This document shows, piece after piece, positions 26,323 through 36,180 of a DNA stretch of 46,100 nucleotides (positions are counted from its first letter, which is position 1; the number at the start of each line of letters is the position of its first letter). The stretch is taken from NCBI GenBank assembly GCA_028866835.1, contig JAGWHJ010000010.1, positions 1 to 46,100 on the forward strand, written 5' to 3'. The translations under genes and the position numbers were made by a program. The notes below the pieces were generated by a model. It was not told where the DNA came from, searched no databases, and was given only the letters and a program-made list of their open reading frames with translations. The stretch comes from Microcaldota archaeon (GTDB taxonomy: Archaea; Micrarchaeota; Micrarchaeia; Micrarchaeales; CABMGC01).

Positions 26323-26799
26323 TCACCTCTTCCTTTCAAGGGACAGGGAACCGATAGTTGTCCCGACTATGGCCATTATCAGCGGCACGAATGTGAAGCT
26401 GACCTGGGAGTTGTTGCAAGAGCTCACCGCCACTGCGGAGAGCCTTGGCCCGGATATGAACTGCGGCGGGCTGCAGAAGATGGTGAGCATCCCGAGGAGG
26501 AGTATCGCAATCAATACGGAATCTATGGCCATCAGGAGGTTGCCCTCCCTGCTCCCGTAAGCCTTCGAGTAGAATGCGTGCATTCCTGAAACGAGCATTA
26601 TGACGCACCCGAAGGCGGTTAGTATCGCAAATGCGGCCTCTATGTACACAAGGTTGTAGAAGCTGTCCGAGCCGAAGCCGAGCTGCGCCTGGATGCTGAA
26701 GGAGCCTGAGATGAACAGGTAGATGTAGACTATCAGGACGAGGAGGAAAATTACGCTTGAGACCATTAGCAGCAGGCCTGCCGTCTTCTTCAATTGCAT
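26323..26799 (-). CDS. Four-helix membrane protein of unknown function
   Basis: 158 aa with four hydrophobic segments at about 6-30, 50-73, 88-108 and 135-154, and a basic C-terminus (SLERKR). A loop between helices 3 and 4 has two cysteines (FCSPPQF, SSCNNS), possibly outside the membrane. I do not recognise a family. It starts at ATG 26799, about 32 nt from a minus-strand TATA-like sequence, and is followed after 9 nt by the RlmM-like gene. It is divergent from the ATP synthase operon. Confidence 0.7.
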   Translation of the reverse strand: MQLKKTAGLLLMVSSVIFLLVLIVYIYLFISGSFSIQAQLGFGSDSFYNLVYIEAAFAILTAFGCVIMLVSGMHAFYSKAYGSREGNLLMAIDSVLIAILLLGMLTIFCSPPQFISGPRLSAVAVSSCNNSQVSFTFVPLIMAIVGTTIGSLSLERKR

Positions 26800-26828
26800 T
26801 GTATCCTATCTATTTCATCAACAGAAAC

Positions 26829-26856
26829 CTTTTAAGCTTAACCGGCAATAATTTAT
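26829..26856. promoter_or_regulatory. Divergent promoter region: ATP synthase operon and membrane protein gene
   Basis: CCTTTTAAGCTTAACC near 26828-26843 contains a minus-strand TATA candidate (CTTAAAAGG) about 32 nt from ATG 26799. AATAATTTATG around 26847-26857 is a plus-strand TATA candidate that would start the ATP synthase message near 26880, a leader of about 30 nt before ATG 26914. Assignments are by spacing only. Confidence 0.45.
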
Positions 26857-26913
26857 GTGACATACGACCTTTTCACTCGGAATTCTTATGTTGTTGATCT
26901 TTGGTGGTTAGTC

Positions 26914-27234
26914 ATGGCTAAAGCGGGCACAATCGAACATGTCCAGGATGCGGAAAGCGAGGCCAAATCCATCGTAGATGCTGCGGAGAGGAAGAGCGCA
27001 GAGCACATTTCAAAGGCAAGGGAGAGGGCGAAGGGGATAATAGCAGAAGCGGAAAGCAAGACCCGCAGCATACGCGATGAAGCGGTAAGGAGGGCGCTGG
27101 CAGACGCGGAGAAGCAGCGCGCCAAGAGGCTTGCGGAGGCTAAGGCCGAGGCGAAGAGGCTTGGGGAGAAGAAGCTCAGCAGGGACGCCGTCAGGCGCGT
27201 CGTTGACAGGATAGTCAAGGAAGTCTTTGGTTGA
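26914..27234 (+). CDS. atpH: A-type ATP synthase subunit H
   Basis: Subunit H (V-ATPase G-like) pairs with E to form the peripheral stalk. The 106-aa product is almost entirely a charged coiled coil (AESEAKSIVDAAERKSAEHI and onwards), ending in a short conserved C-terminus (DRIVKEVFG). ATG 26914 is preceded by GGTGG at 26903-26907 with good spacing; longer in-frame starts (26857) lie at or before the predicted promoter. First gene of the H-I-K-E-C-F-A-B-D operon. Confidence 0.88.
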   Translation: MAKAGTIEHVQDAESEAKSIVDAAERKSAEHISKARERAKGIIAEAESKTRSIRDEAVRRALADAEKQRAKRLAEAKAEAKRLGEKKLSRDAVRRVVDRIVKEVFG

Positions 27235-27238
27235 TATC

Positions 27239-29095
27239 GTGTTGCATACAGAACCGATGCAAAAGATAAGGATAATCTCGCTTGAGAAGGACAAGGTCAA
27301 CGTAATTGCTGCGCTCCATGCGATCGGCGCGATAGACCTCAGGAAGAGCAAGCTCGAGCTGGGCGACGACAGGCCCGGGCAGCACGCTGTCGAGCTCTCC
27401 GACGCCTTGATAAAGGTGAACGGGGCACTCCAGTTGCTCGTTCAACACCGCATAGGAAGGGAGAAGAGCCTGACCCCGGAGGCGCTCCTTGCCGAAGTTA
27501 ACGGCATGTCCGTACTTGCAAAGATATACGACCTGGGGAACGAGCGGAAGTCCATCTCCGATGACAACAGGGCGCTCGACTACGCGGGCAGCGTCGCAGG
27601 CGCGTTCCAGGGGATAGGAATAGATTTTGGAAGGCTGAAGAGCAATTATCTTTCGTACAAGGCGTTCGAGGCTGACAGGAAGGCGATACATGCGCTCAAG
27701 CGGAGCAGCAGGAATGCCAACGAGACGGGCCTCGAGACCTACATAAGCGACATGGGCAAGGGAAGGTTCCTTGTCCTAATGGCGTACTCAAAGCAGAAGA
27801 ACATAGACGCGATGCTAAAGGGGATACAGCTCAACGAGCTTGACCTTGGCGCGAAGTACCTCGACGCAACACCCGAAGCGGTACTGCAGAACGTCGGGAA
27901 GAGGAAGGCGGAGAACCTGAAGAGGCTGCATCAGATTGGAATGGAACTTGCCGAGATAAGCAAGAGGCACTATTCAAGGCTCGCTAATCTCAGGGAGATG
28001 CTCGAGATAGAGCTGGCAAGGGCCGATGTCAGTTCCACGTTCAAGAGGACGGAGAGCACGTTTATAATAGAGGGATGGATACAGAAGAGGCAGCTCGATG
28101 AGGTACGGCAGAGGATGTCAAAGGTTACCAGTGGAAGGGTCGAGATAGAGGAGATACAGGGAGACGAGCTCGCGCCCACGTATACGAGAAGGCCCGGCTT
28201 CCTCAAGCCGTTCGATTATCTCGTCAGCTTCTATTCCGTGCAGAGGAGCGATGAGATAGACCCTACATGGATCTTCATACTCTCGTTCCCCATATTCTAC
28301 GGGCTCATGGTAACGGACGTCGGCTACGGGATAGCATCATTCATAATCGCAACGCTGATAACGCTTAAGTACAAAGACCCCGACGGCCTGCTCTTCAACG
28401 CCGCGAGGATCTGGCAGCTCAATGCGATAGCAGCGATCTTCTTCGGCGTTCTCTCAAACCAGTTCTTCGGCTTCCAGCTGCCGTACTCGGCGCCGTTCCA
28501 CTTCGACTGGCTCAAGAACACCCCCGAGCTGATAGCGATAACGGTGCTCTTCGGCGTGGCGCAGGTGATACTGGGCCTCTTCTTCGGGATGATAAACGCC
28601 TATCACCATGGGCACAGGAAGCTCGCAGTCGCCAAGTTCACCTCGGTGCTTGTGGTTGCATGCGGCACGGTTGCCGTGGCGGGCGCATTCTTCGGAGCCT
28701 TCGACGCGATGACGACCGAGATCACGGGGGTGGTATCGATAATATCGTTGCTTCTCACCGGCGTCCTGAGCGGAAGCGAGGCTACGGAGATAACGAACCT
28801 GATAACGCACCCGCTTAGCTACGCGAGGATAATGGGCTTCGGGCTTGCCAGCGTGATAATAGCATTCCTGATAGACATGTCTTTCACGCCCAACCTTAAC
28901 GACGGCATACTCCTCTTCGTTCTTTACGCGGCAATATTCGTTGTCCTCCATCTGCTGAACATGCTCCTCTCGATGTTCGAGGGGATAGTGCAGGGAGTGC
29001 GACTCAACTTCGTGGAGTTCTTCTCGAAGTTCTACATCGGCAACGGGATACCTTACAGGCCTTTCAGTTACAAACGTGTTTACACTAATGATTAG
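27239..29095 (+). CDS. atpI: A-type ATP synthase subunit I (a subunit)
   Basis: The membrane stator through which ions pass to the c ring. About 618 aa: a soluble N-terminal half with two helical hairpins (LKRLHQIGMELAEISKRHYS) and a C-terminal half with seven or eight membrane helices starting near WIFILSFPIFYGLMV. NPF-type and RIMGFG-like conserved segments (LSYARIMGFGLASVIIAF) contain the arginine expected to face the proteolipid. Starts TTG 27227, GTG 27239, TTG 27242 and ATG 27257 are possible; GTG 27239 follows a GGTTGAT site and keeps the usual EPM..K N-terminus. It follows atpH by 4 nt. Confidence 0.92.
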   Translation: MLHTEPMQKIRIISLEKDKVNVIAALHAIGAIDLRKSKLELGDDRPGQHAVELSDALIKVNGALQLLVQHRIGREKSLTPEALLAEVNGMSVLAKIYDLGNERKSISDDNRALDYAGSVAGAFQGIGIDFGRLKSNYLSYKAFEADRKAIHALKRSSRNANETGLETYISDMGKGRFLVLMAYSKQKNIDAMLKGIQLNELDLGAKYLDATPEAVLQNVGKRKAENLKRLHQIGMELAEISKRHYSRLANLREMLEIELARADVSSTFKRTESTFIIEGWIQKRQLDEVRQRMSKVTSGRVEIEEIQGDELAPTYTRRPGFLKPFDYLVSFYSVQRSDEIDPTWIFILSFPIFYGLMVTDVGYGIASFIIATLITLKYKDPDGLLFNAARIWQLNAIAAIFFGVLSNQFFGFQLPYSAPFHFDWLKNTPELIAITVLFGVAQVILGLFFGMINAYHHGHRKLAVAKFTSVLVVACGTVAVAGAFFGAFDAMTTEITGVVSIISLLLTGVLSGSEATEITNLITHPLSYARIMGFGLASVIIAFLIDMSFTPNLNDGILLFVLYAAIFVVLHLLNMLLSMFEGIVQGVRLNFVEFFSKFYIGNGIPYRPFSYKRVYTND

Positions 29096-29104
29096 TTGGT
29101 TTAT

Positions 29105-29341
29105 ATGACAATAGACATGAATGCCGCAATAGCGGCAATAGGAGCGGGAGTTGCAATCGCAGGCGGAGCCATAGGAACAGGAGTGGCGCAGTCTGGAATA
29201 GGAAGCGCAGGACTCGGGCTTATAGCAGAGAAGAGGGAGAACCTGGGAATAGTGCTTCTCTTCTTCGTCATCCCTGAGACGCTGCTGATCTTCGGATTCG
29301 TGATTGCAATACTCGTAATGCTCCAGGCCGGCATAATATAA
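29105..29341 (+). CDS. atpK: A-type ATP synthase subunit K (proteolipid, c ring)
   Basis: 78 aa, a single hairpin of two membrane helices, so a ring of simple c subunits rather than fused duplicates. The essential carboxylate is E58 in FVIPETLLIF; Q29 in GVAQSG is in helix 1. The polar loop AEKRENLG contacts the central stalk. ATG 29105 is preferred over the TTG at 29096, which follows the atpI stop without a gap. Spacing to atpE is 10 nt. Confidence 0.93.
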   Translation: MTIDMNAAIAAIGAGVAIAGGAIGTGVAQSGIGSAGLGLIAEKRENLGIVLLFFVIPETLLIFGFVIAILVMLQAGII

Positions 29342-29351
29342 GGGGCTCTTC

Positions 29352-29993
29352 ATGACCCTAGACGCAATACGGAAGAGCATCATAGACGATGCGCACGCCA
29401 AGGCGGCAAAGGCGGAGAGCGAAGCGTCGAAGGAGGCCGACAGGATCATAGCCGAGGCCGAGCAGAAGGCCAAGGCGATCCTGAAGAAGGCGAACGAGGA
29501 CGCGGACAGCGACGCGGAGCGCGTCGGCATGGAGATGAAGGCAAGCTCCGAGACCGAATCGAATTCGATGCTGCTCGAGGCCAAGGCGCAGGCGGTCGAG
29601 CACTCCCTTGACGACGTCATGAAGCTCGCGGACAGCGAACTCACGAAGAGCGGCATGGAGAGGATACTGAAGGCGGGAATGAAGCAGTTCGCCGAGATAT
29701 CAGGAAGCAGCGACATGATAGTCAAGACGAGCAAGAAGAACGCCGGGCTGCTTAAGAACGCCAAGAACGTGGAGTACGAGGACATCGACGGCTTCCTCTT
29801 CTCGACGGGCGATGGGAAGGTCGTGCTGAATGCAACTGTCGGAAGCATCTCGCAGCGGGAGGCCGATGCCGCAAGGAAGCTGGTCGCGGAGGAGCTCTTC
29901 GGGGCGAGGCAGCGCGAGAGGGCGAGGGTGGCACCGGTGAAGGTCGCCGCAAGGAAGAGGAAAACGGCAAGGAAGGGAAAGAAGAGAGGTTGA
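29352..29993 (+). CDS. atpE: A-type ATP synthase subunit E
   Basis: Peripheral-stalk partner of subunit H. The 213-aa protein has an N-terminal coiled coil (about 1-90, rich in Ala, Glu and Lys) and a globular C-terminal domain with NATVGSISQREADAARKLVAEELF, typical of the family. Beyond the normal end there is an extra basic tail of about 30 residues (from RQRERARV, ending RKRKTARKGKKRG). It starts at ATG 29352 and ends 4 nt before atpC, whose GAGGTTGAT ribosome site overlaps the stop. Confidence 0.9.
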   Translation: MTLDAIRKSIIDDAHAKAAKAESEASKEADRIIAEAEQKAKAILKKANEDADSDAERVGMEMKASSETESNSMLLEAKAQAVEHSLDDVMKLADSELTKSGMERILKAGMKQFAEISGSSDMIVKTSKKNAGLLKNAKNVEYEDIDGFLFSTGDGKVVLNATVGSISQREADAARKLVAEELFGARQRERARVAPVKVAARKRKTARKGKKRG

Positions 29994-29997
29994 TTTT

Positions 29998-31068
29998 TTG
30001 TTATCTGGATCTGCTGCTGCAAGGCACTACGGTTACTCAAGTGCTAGGGTGAAGGCCATGCAGAGCAGGCTCATAAGCAGGAAGACGATGCAGGACATAG
30101 CCAACGCGAAGGACATAGGCACAATAATATCGATATTGTTCCAGGGGGATTACAAGCACGACCTCGAGGAGTTCGGCGGCCTTGAGATAAAGAGCGAGCT
30201 CATAGACTTCGCGCTCAGCAAGAACCTCGCAAAGAACGTGGCCAAGCTCGTGCAGATCTCTCCCACAACGGAGAGGAAGCCGATAAGGGCGATAGCAGGG
30301 AAGTGGAGCTTATACAACATCAAGACAGCGATAGAGGCGAAGGCAAGGAAGCAGGGCTACGAGCACATATCCAGGTACATAATAGACTACGGCAGGTACG
30401 ACGCTGCTGCTATAAATGAGGCGATGCGAGAGGATTCTGTAGAAGGAATGATTAACAAGTTCATGATAAATTCCGAGTACAAGGACATACTAAGGGAGGC
30501 GCTCGAGACCTACAGGAAGACAAAGAGCACGGCCGAGGCGGTGGCCATCATAGACAGGGACTATTACAAGATGCTGGGCGATGTCATAATAGGCATGCGC
30601 GTTATCGACAATCCATCAGCGAGGATAATCAAGATGGACATCGACATGAAGAACATAATATATCTGATCAAGGCGAAGAGGACTGGCGTGAAGTTCGCCG
30701 CACTCTCCGGCAGCCTCATCGAGAACGGAAACATATCTGTGCAGGAGCTTGAGCAGATATACAACACTTCCAAGGACATAGAATCGATGGTCCTGCAGGC
30801 GAAGGGCTACGATCTCAAATCCGCTGTAGAGCAGTACAGGCAGAACAAGAGCAAGCAGCTGCTCGTCTTCGAGATAGGCATAAGGAATTCGATATTCAAC
30901 AGCAGCATGAGGCTGCTTAGCCACAGCATACTCTCCTTCGGGACGATACTTGCATACGCGTACATGAAGGAGATCGAGATCTTCACGCTTAGGATACTTA
31001 TAAACAGCAGGCTCTACGGCCTGAGCAAGGACGAGGCATCGAAGCTGATAGTATGGAGGAGCGAATAG
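29998..31068 (+). CDS. atpC: A-type ATP synthase subunit C
   Basis: Subunit C (V-ATPase d-like) is the funnel that couples the c ring to the central stalk. The 356-aa product shows the family N-terminus (AARHYGYSSARVKAMQSRLIS) and three helical repeats; FGTILAYAYMKEIEIFTLRIL is the conserved C-terminal element. The start is TTG 29998, shortly after GAGGTTGAT, a near-perfect Shine-Dalgarno; there is no competing ATG. It overlaps atpF by 16 nt. Confidence 0.9.
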   Translation: MLSGSAAARHYGYSSARVKAMQSRLISRKTMQDIANAKDIGTIISILFQGDYKHDLEEFGGLEIKSELIDFALSKNLAKNVAKLVQISPTTERKPIRAIAGKWSLYNIKTAIEAKARKQGYEHISRYIIDYGRYDAAAINEAMREDSVEGMINKFMINSEYKDILREALETYRKTKSTAEAVAIIDRDYYKMLGDVIIGMRVIDNPSARIIKMDIDMKNIIYLIKAKRTGVKFAALSGSLIENGNISVQELEQIYNTSKDIESMVLQAKGYDLKSAVEQYRQNKSKQLLVFEIGIRNSIFNSSMRLLSHSILSFGTILAYAYMKEIEIFTLRILINSRLYGLSKDEASKLIVWRSE

Positions 31069-31400
31069 AAGGGCTTAAGATAGCGTACGTGGGCAACAAC
31101 CTGCTCAATCTCGGGTTCAAGATAGCGGGCGTGACGGAATCGCACACGGTCACTGAGGTTTCGCAGACGGAATCGATAATGAAGGAGCTGATGTCCCGCG
31201 CCGACGTAGGCGTCATAATCATGACCTCTGCCGCGAGGAGGATGGTCAAGGACAGGAGGCTCAGCGACAGCATCTCCACGAGCCTTATGCCCCTGATAGT
31301 GGAGGTGCCGGAGCTCAACGAGCCGCTCGCGGAGGAGGAGACGCTGAGGAACCTTATATTAAGGGCAATTGGAATTGATATTACGAAAACTATTAGGTGA
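31053..31400 (+). CDS. atpF: A-type ATP synthase subunit F
   Basis: Subunit F binds the central rotor subunit D. 115 aa with the CheY-like alternating fold: [33 protein letters not shown] and [18 protein letters not shown] 31053 lies inside the end of atpC. Its TGA stop is part of AGGTGAT, which serves as the ribosome site for atpA. Confidence 0.9.
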   Translation: MEERIEGLKIAYVGNNLLNLGFKIAGVTESHTVTEVSQTESIMKELMSRADVGVIIMTSAARRMVKDRRLSDSISTSLMPLIVEVPELNEPLAEEETLRNLILRAIGIDITKTIR

Positions 31401-31405
31401 TCATT

Positions 31406-34400
31406 TTGGGAACCATTGAGAGAATTTCTGGACCTCTTGTAATTGCGAAGGAGATGCTTGGAAGCAACATGTACGATGTAGTGAAGGTAGGCGACGCAGG
31501 GCTCATAGGAGAGATAATCCAGCTGAGAGGCAGCAGGGCCGTCATACAGGTATACGAGGACACGACGGGATTGACGCCGGGGGAGCCGGTGAAGTCTACT
31601 GGGGTTCCGCTCTCCGTGGAGCTTGCTCCGGGGCTGCTGGGCAACATCTACGATGGGATACAGAGGCCGCTCGAGGTGCTCAGGAGCAAGAGCGGTGCAT
31701 TCATAGGTAAGGGGCTGACTGCCAACGCTATTGACAGGAGCAAGAAGTGGAAGTTCCATGCCGAAAAGGACGTAAAGAACGGATCTGCGGTGAGGCAGGG
31801 CCAGATAATAGGGTTCGTCCAGGAGACGGAATTCATCAAGCACTACATAATGATACCGCTCGGCGTGGAGGGCAAGATAACCGGCCTCAAGGACGGCACG
31901 TTCAAGGTCGATGACAAACTAGCGACGGTGGAAAAGGGCGGCAAGAAGATTGAGATCCTGATGTTACAGAAGAGATCCGTAAGGAAACCCGCACAGTTTA
32001 GGAAGAAGTTCAGGTCTGAGGAGCCTCTAGTAACAGGGCAACGAGTGATCGACATGCTCTTCCCTGTAGCTAAGGGCGGCACAGCGGCTGCTCCTGGGCC
32101 ATTTGGGAGTGGTAAATGCGTAGATAAAGATACATTACTGATGATGGGAAATGGCAAAATAGTTACATTAGGTGACATATATAAGGAGGGTGTAGAAAAG
32201 GGCAGACTTATTGAGAAGAGCACCTCTGAGGAAATTTATGACATAAGTGGACTAGGAAACCCATCTACCATATCACTAACAGGGAATGGGCTATCTGTTA
32301 CAGAACCTTCTATAGTCTATAAAGGTCTTAGCAAAGGCATGGTTAAGATTAAAACACGGGCAGGCAGAACAGCCGAAGTGACGCCAATACATAGGCTTTT
32401 TGTGCTGTCTAGTGATGGCAGATTACTGCAAAAAGAAGCAGGCAAACTTAAGACAGGCGATTATATTGCAGCGCCCAGAAAGGTTAAATTGGGATTAAGC
32501 AACCAGCAAATAGACGCACTCTCCTTATTAAAGGATTGTAATTTATTCAGTTCTGATTGCGAAGCTAACAAAAAGATTAAGAAATACCTAAGAACTGATA
32601 TAAAAAGCAGGCATCTGCCAGAGGCAAAAATAAATCTATTGAGAAAGAATGCGAGAATCCCATTGCATCTGGTATATGATACAGCAAAAAGGCATGGATT
32701 TAAGATAAAAATAAGGGAGATATGCTCTTATCATGGCACGGGTATAAAAATTCCGGATAGAGTCACCCCAGACCTTGCCGAATTTATGGCTTATATAATT
32801 GCAGATGGGCTTTTGAAATGCACAAGCTATTCGGTAATGTTTTATAATTCTGATCAAGCCATTTTAGAAAGATACTCCGCTCTATCAGAGTCAATATTTG
32901 GTATAAAACCACGTATTTATCCTCATCCTCAAACACCCATATCATCCAAACAGAATTCATCCGTTGCACAGATAGACTGCAAAGTATTATTCGACTTCTT
33001 AGTGTCATCGGGCATACCATTCAGGCAAAAGGCAAGAACAGCAAAGATACCAGAATGCATACTAAAATCAAGCAACAAAGCACTTGCTTTATTTATAGGT
33101 GCATATATAGCATGTGATGGCAGCATATACAAAGCAGGCTCTCGTCTAGAAATAACTTCGAAGAGCAGAAGGATAATAGAGGAGTTCAGTTTTGCCTTCT
33201 TGCGCTTTGGAATAGTATCTTATATAAGCAGCATTAGGAAAGATGGGACTTCTAGAATCTTTGTAAATTCATCGGGCCAATTGGCAAAGCTCAATAAGAT
33301 AATAAATATTCGTGGCCGAAAAGGCAAGTTGTTAGAAGCAGCCATAAATCGTAGAGGTTACTCTTATGCTGATTCGATTCCTATGCCGATTATATTAAAG
33401 AGAGCATTAAGCGGATATGGAATCAAAAACAGGTTGAAAGAGAGGGGCATACCGCTCTGGGATTACGTAAATGGCAGGGAGAATATCAGAATTGAGCTTA
33501 TAAGTAAAACAATCAGAGAGCTTAGCAAGCTTATGACAATATCAAGAGAGCTTAAATCGTTTGGTTTACTCTTAGGAGATATATTCTTTGATAAGATCAT
33601 CTCTTTGGATAGTGTAGATTCTACTAAAGAGGTTTTTGACGTAGAAGTACCGGCGAGTCGCAATTTCGTTGGAGGCAATGGTCCATTACTGTTACATAAT
33701 ACAGTAATTCAACACCAACTTGCGAAATGGTCTGACGCGGAGATAATAATCTATTGCGGAGCAGGTGAGAGAGGCAATGAAATGACTGAGGTACTTACAG
33801 AATTTCCAGAACTCAGGGATCCGAAGACAAATAGACCCCTTATGGAAAGAACAGTTCTGGTAGCAAATACAAGCAATATGCCAGTAGCCGCGAGAGAAGC
33901 CAGTATATATACAAGCATATCTATAGCAGAGTACTTCAGGGATATGGGATACAGTGTTGCACTTATGGTAGACTCTACCTCAAGATGGGCAGAGGCCATG
34001 AGAGAGATTTCAGCAAGACTTGAGGAAATGCCTGGCGAGGAGGGATACCCTGCATATCTTCCAAAAAGGCTTGCAGAGTTTTATGAAAGGAGTGGAAAGA
34101 TTGAATCGCCTGCAGGAAAGATTGGGTCAGTTACAACCATAGGTGCAGTGTCACCTCCTGGCGGAGACCTTTCGGAGCCTGTCTCGCAGGGTACGCTCAG
34201 GGTAGTCAAGACATTCTGGTCTTTGGACGCTTCGCTTGCAAACTCCAGGCACTTCCCTTCAATAAACTGGCTCACGAGCTATTCGCTCTACCTGCCGGAC
34301 CTTGAGCAGTGGTACATCAAGAACTGCGGAGAGGAGTTCGTCGAGAACAGGAAGGAACTCATGAGGATACTGCAGAAGGAGGCGGAGCTAAAGGACATAG

Positions 34401-34795
34401 TGCAGCTGGTTGGCGCTGAGGCGCTGCCGGACGAGGAGCGGCTCGTGCTCGAGATAGGGAGGATGATCAGGGAGGACTTCCTCAGGCAGAGCGCATTCGA
34501 CGAGATCGATGCTTATACAAGCCTAAAGAAGCAGCAGGGCATGGTCTCCATGATACTGCACTTCAGGAAGCTGGCCCAGGATGCGATTGAGGCCGGCATT
34601 GGCATAGACAAGATAGTTGCACTAAAAGTCAGGGAAGAGATCTCGAGGATGAAGGAGATAAAGGAGCAGGATTTCGAGAAGGGCGAGCACAGGATCAAGG
34701 CCGAGATAGATTCGCAGTTCAGCGCACTGATCAAGGAGTACGGAGAGAAGGGGGCCGAGGAGAAGGATGAGGCGGAGAGCAAGGTGAGCAAATGA
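31406..34795 (+). CDS. atpA: A-type ATP synthase catalytic subunit A, with P-loop intein
   Basis: Catalytic A subunit, 1,129 codons including a 528-aa intein; the spliced protein is about 601 aa, normal for the family. [14 protein letters not shown] is the N-terminus. The P-loop GPFGSGK is broken by the intein and resumes [10 protein letters not shown]. Downstream come the conserved [32 protein letters not shown] and [20 protein letters not shown] 31406 is chosen because AGGTGAT at 31395-31401 is correctly spaced and the N-terminus then fits the family; GTG 31397 would overlap atpF. The exon DNA next to the intein, roughly 31935-32116 and 33701-34170, has unusual codon use. Confidence 0.95.
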   Translation: MGTIERISGPLVIAKEMLGSNMYDVVKVGDAGLIGEIIQLRGSRAVIQVYEDTTGLTPGEPVKSTGVPLSVELAPGLLGNIYDGIQRPLEVLRSKSGAFIGKGLTANAIDRSKKWKFHAEKDVKNGSAVRQGQIIGFVQETEFIKHYIMIPLGVEGKITGLKDGTFKVDDKLATVEKGGKKIEILMLQKRSVRKPAQFRKKFRSEEPLVTGQRVIDMLFPVAKGGTAAAPGPFGSGKCVDKDTLLMMGNGKIVTLGDIYKEGVEKGRLIEKSTSEEIYDISGLGNPSTISLTGNGLSVTEPSIVYKGLSKGMVKIKTRAGRTAEVTPIHRLFVLSSDGRLLQKEAGKLKTGDYIAAPRKVKLGLSNQQIDALSLLKDCNLFSSDCEANKKIKKYLRTDIKSRHLPEAKINLLRKNARIPLHLVYDTAKRHGFKIKIREICSYHGTGIKIPDRVTPDLAEFMAYIIADGLLKCTSYSVMFYNSDQAILERYSALSESIFGIKPRIYPHPQTPISSKQNSSVAQIDCKVLFDFLVSSGIPFRQKARTAKIPECILKSSNKALALFIGAYIACDGSIYKAGSRLEITSKSRRIIEEFSFAFLRFGIVSYISSIRKDGTSRIFVNSSGQLAKLNKIINIRGRKGKLLEAAINRRGYSYADSIPMPIILKRALSGYGIKNRLKERGIPLWDYVNGRENIRIELISKTIRELSKLMTISRELKSFGLLLGDIFFDKIISLDSVDSTKEVFDVEVPASRNFVGGNGPLLLHNTVIQHQLAKWSDAEIIIYCGAGERGNEMTEVLTEFPELRDPKTNRPLMERTVLVANTSNMPVAAREASIYTSISIAEYFRDMGYSVALMVDSTSRWAEAMREISARLEEMPGEEGYPAYLPKRLAEFYERSGKIESPAGKIGSVTTIGAVSPPGGDLSEPVSQGTLRVVKTFWSLDASLANSRHFPSINWLTSYSLYLPDLEQWYIKNCGEEFVENRKELMRILQKEAELKDIVQLVGAEALPDEERLVLEIGRMIREDFLRQSAFDEIDAYTSLKKQQGMVSMILHFRKLAQDAIEAGIGIDKIVALKVREEISRMKEIKEQDFEKGEHRIKAEIDSQFSALIKEYGEKGAEEKDEAESKVSK
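32117..33700 (+). other. Intein with LAGLIDADG homing endonuclease in the AtpA P-loop
   Basis: 528 codons. It begins with Cys (32117-32119), directly after GPFGSGK, with block [21 protein letters not shown]; ends with [20 protein letters not shown] then LHN; and is followed by Thr as the +1 residue. [21 protein letters not shown] is block B, with the usual TxxH. Two endonuclease motifs are present, [14 protein letters not shown] and [15 protein letters not shown], so it probably encodes an intact homing enzyme. DNA is much more AT-rich than the gene around it. The site corresponds to that of inteins known in other archaeal catalytic subunits (VMA-b, from memory), not to the yeast VMA1 site. 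Confidence 0.96.
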
Positions 34796-36174
34796 AATTC
34801 GAAGTAGAATACAATACGATCGAGAACGTTGCCGGGCCTCTGGTAGTGGTCGGCAAGGTGAAGAATGCGCAGTACAACGAGATAGTCAAGATAAAGCTCA
34901 ACAACGGTGAAGAGAGGCTTGGCCAGGTACTCGACACCAGCGACACCAACGCAGTGGTGCAGGTATTCGGCCCCACTGACGGAATAAACATCAACGCGAC
35001 ATCCGTAAGCTTCCTCGGGGAGACCTTCCAGACGGGAGTTAGCGAGGACATGCTCGGCAGGGTGCTTGACGGGCAGGGAAGGCCCAGGGACATGAACGCA
35101 GGGGTTGCCTACGAGGAGAAGAGGGACATAAACGGATTCCCGATAAACCCGGTAGCGAGGCAGTACCCGAGCGACTTCATAGAGACAGGAATCTCTGCAA
35201 TAGACGGGCTTGACACGCTGCTCAGGGGGCAGAAGCTTCCCATCTTCTCATCCTCAGGGCTTCCGCACAACCAGCTGGTCGCGCAGGTTACAAGGCAGGC
35301 CAACGTCAAGAACTCCAGCGAGAGCTTCGCAGTGGTCTTCGCGGGAATAGGGATAACTTACGATGACTACACGTACTTCTTCAACGAGTTCAAGAAGACA
35401 GGCGCACTCAAGAGGGCGGTCGCATTCATCAACCTTGCGGACGACCCGAGCATAGAGAGGATAATCACGCCGAGGCTCGCGCTCACGACCGCGGAGTTCC
35501 TCGCGTACGAGAAAGGCATGCACGTCCTGGTCATACTGACGGACATGACGAATTACGCTGAAGCGTTGAGGGAGCTTTCAAGCGCAAGGGAGGAGGTTCC
35601 CGGAAGGAGGGGATACCCCGGATACATGTACACCGACCTTGCAAGCCTGTACGAGCGTGCAGGGCTGATAAAGGGCAAGAAGGGGAGCATCACCCACCTC
35701 GACGTGGTGACGATGCCGAGCGACGACGTCACGCATCCCATACCGGACCTCACCGGCTACATAACTGAGGGGCAGATTTTCATGAGCAGGGAGCTGTCGA
35801 ACAAGGGACTGTACCCTGCCATACAGCCGCTGGGATCCCTGTCAAGGCTCATGAACAACGGGATAGGAAATGGAAAGACCAGGGAGGACCACAGGGGAGT
35901 TGCGGACCAATTGTACGGGCTTTATGCAAAGGCGCAGGAGGCGAAGAGCCTGAGCGCGATAGTCGGCGCGGAGGCGCTGAGCGACAGCGACAAGCGCTAC
36001 CTCAAGTTCGGCGAGGACTTCGAGAACAGGTTCCTGAAGCAGAACTTCAACGAGAGGAGAACCATAGAGGAGACGCTCGACATCGGATGGGACCTGCTTT
36101 CAGAGATACCAGAAGGCGAACTCACGAGGGTGAAGAAGGAGTACGTGCAGAAGTACTACAAGAAGGCAAAGTGA
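34792..36174 (+). CDS. atpB: A-type ATP synthase subunit B
   Basis: Non-catalytic, nucleotide-binding subunit of the A3B3 head. 460 aa, full length, with family blocks [57 protein letters not shown] (the degenerate P-loop) and [20 protein letters not shown] 34792 overlaps the atpA stop by 4 nt (ATGA), so translation is likely coupled. Arg is almost always AGG here, in contrast to the exon just after the atpA intein. Confidence 0.96.
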   Translation: MKFEVEYNTIENVAGPLVVVGKVKNAQYNEIVKIKLNNGEERLGQVLDTSDTNAVVQVFGPTDGININATSVSFLGETFQTGVSEDMLGRVLDGQGRPRDMNAGVAYEEKRDINGFPINPVARQYPSDFIETGISAIDGLDTLLRGQKLPIFSSSGLPHNQLVAQVTRQANVKNSSESFAVVFAGIGITYDDYTYFFNEFKKTGALKRAVAFINLADDPSIERIITPRLALTTAEFLAYEKGMHVLVILTDMTNYAEALRELSSAREEVPGRRGYPGYMYTDLASLYERAGLIKGKKGSITHLDVVTMPSDDVTHPIPDLTGYITEGQIFMSRELSNKGLYPAIQPLGSLSRLMNNGIGNGKTREDHRGVADQLYGLYAKAQEAKSLSAIVGAEALSDSDKRYLKFGEDFENRFLKQNFNERRTIEETLDIGWDLLSEIPEGELTRVKKEYVQKYYKKAK

Positions 36175-36180
36175 TGGCCG

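Noticed and set aside
28454-30040. Long minus-strand ORF (528 codons) opposite atpI, atpK, atpE
   Set aside because: It is antisense to three well-supported genes, its product is a Ser/Ala then Tyr/His/Arg-rich composition with no domain, and it reflects codon bias on the other strand.
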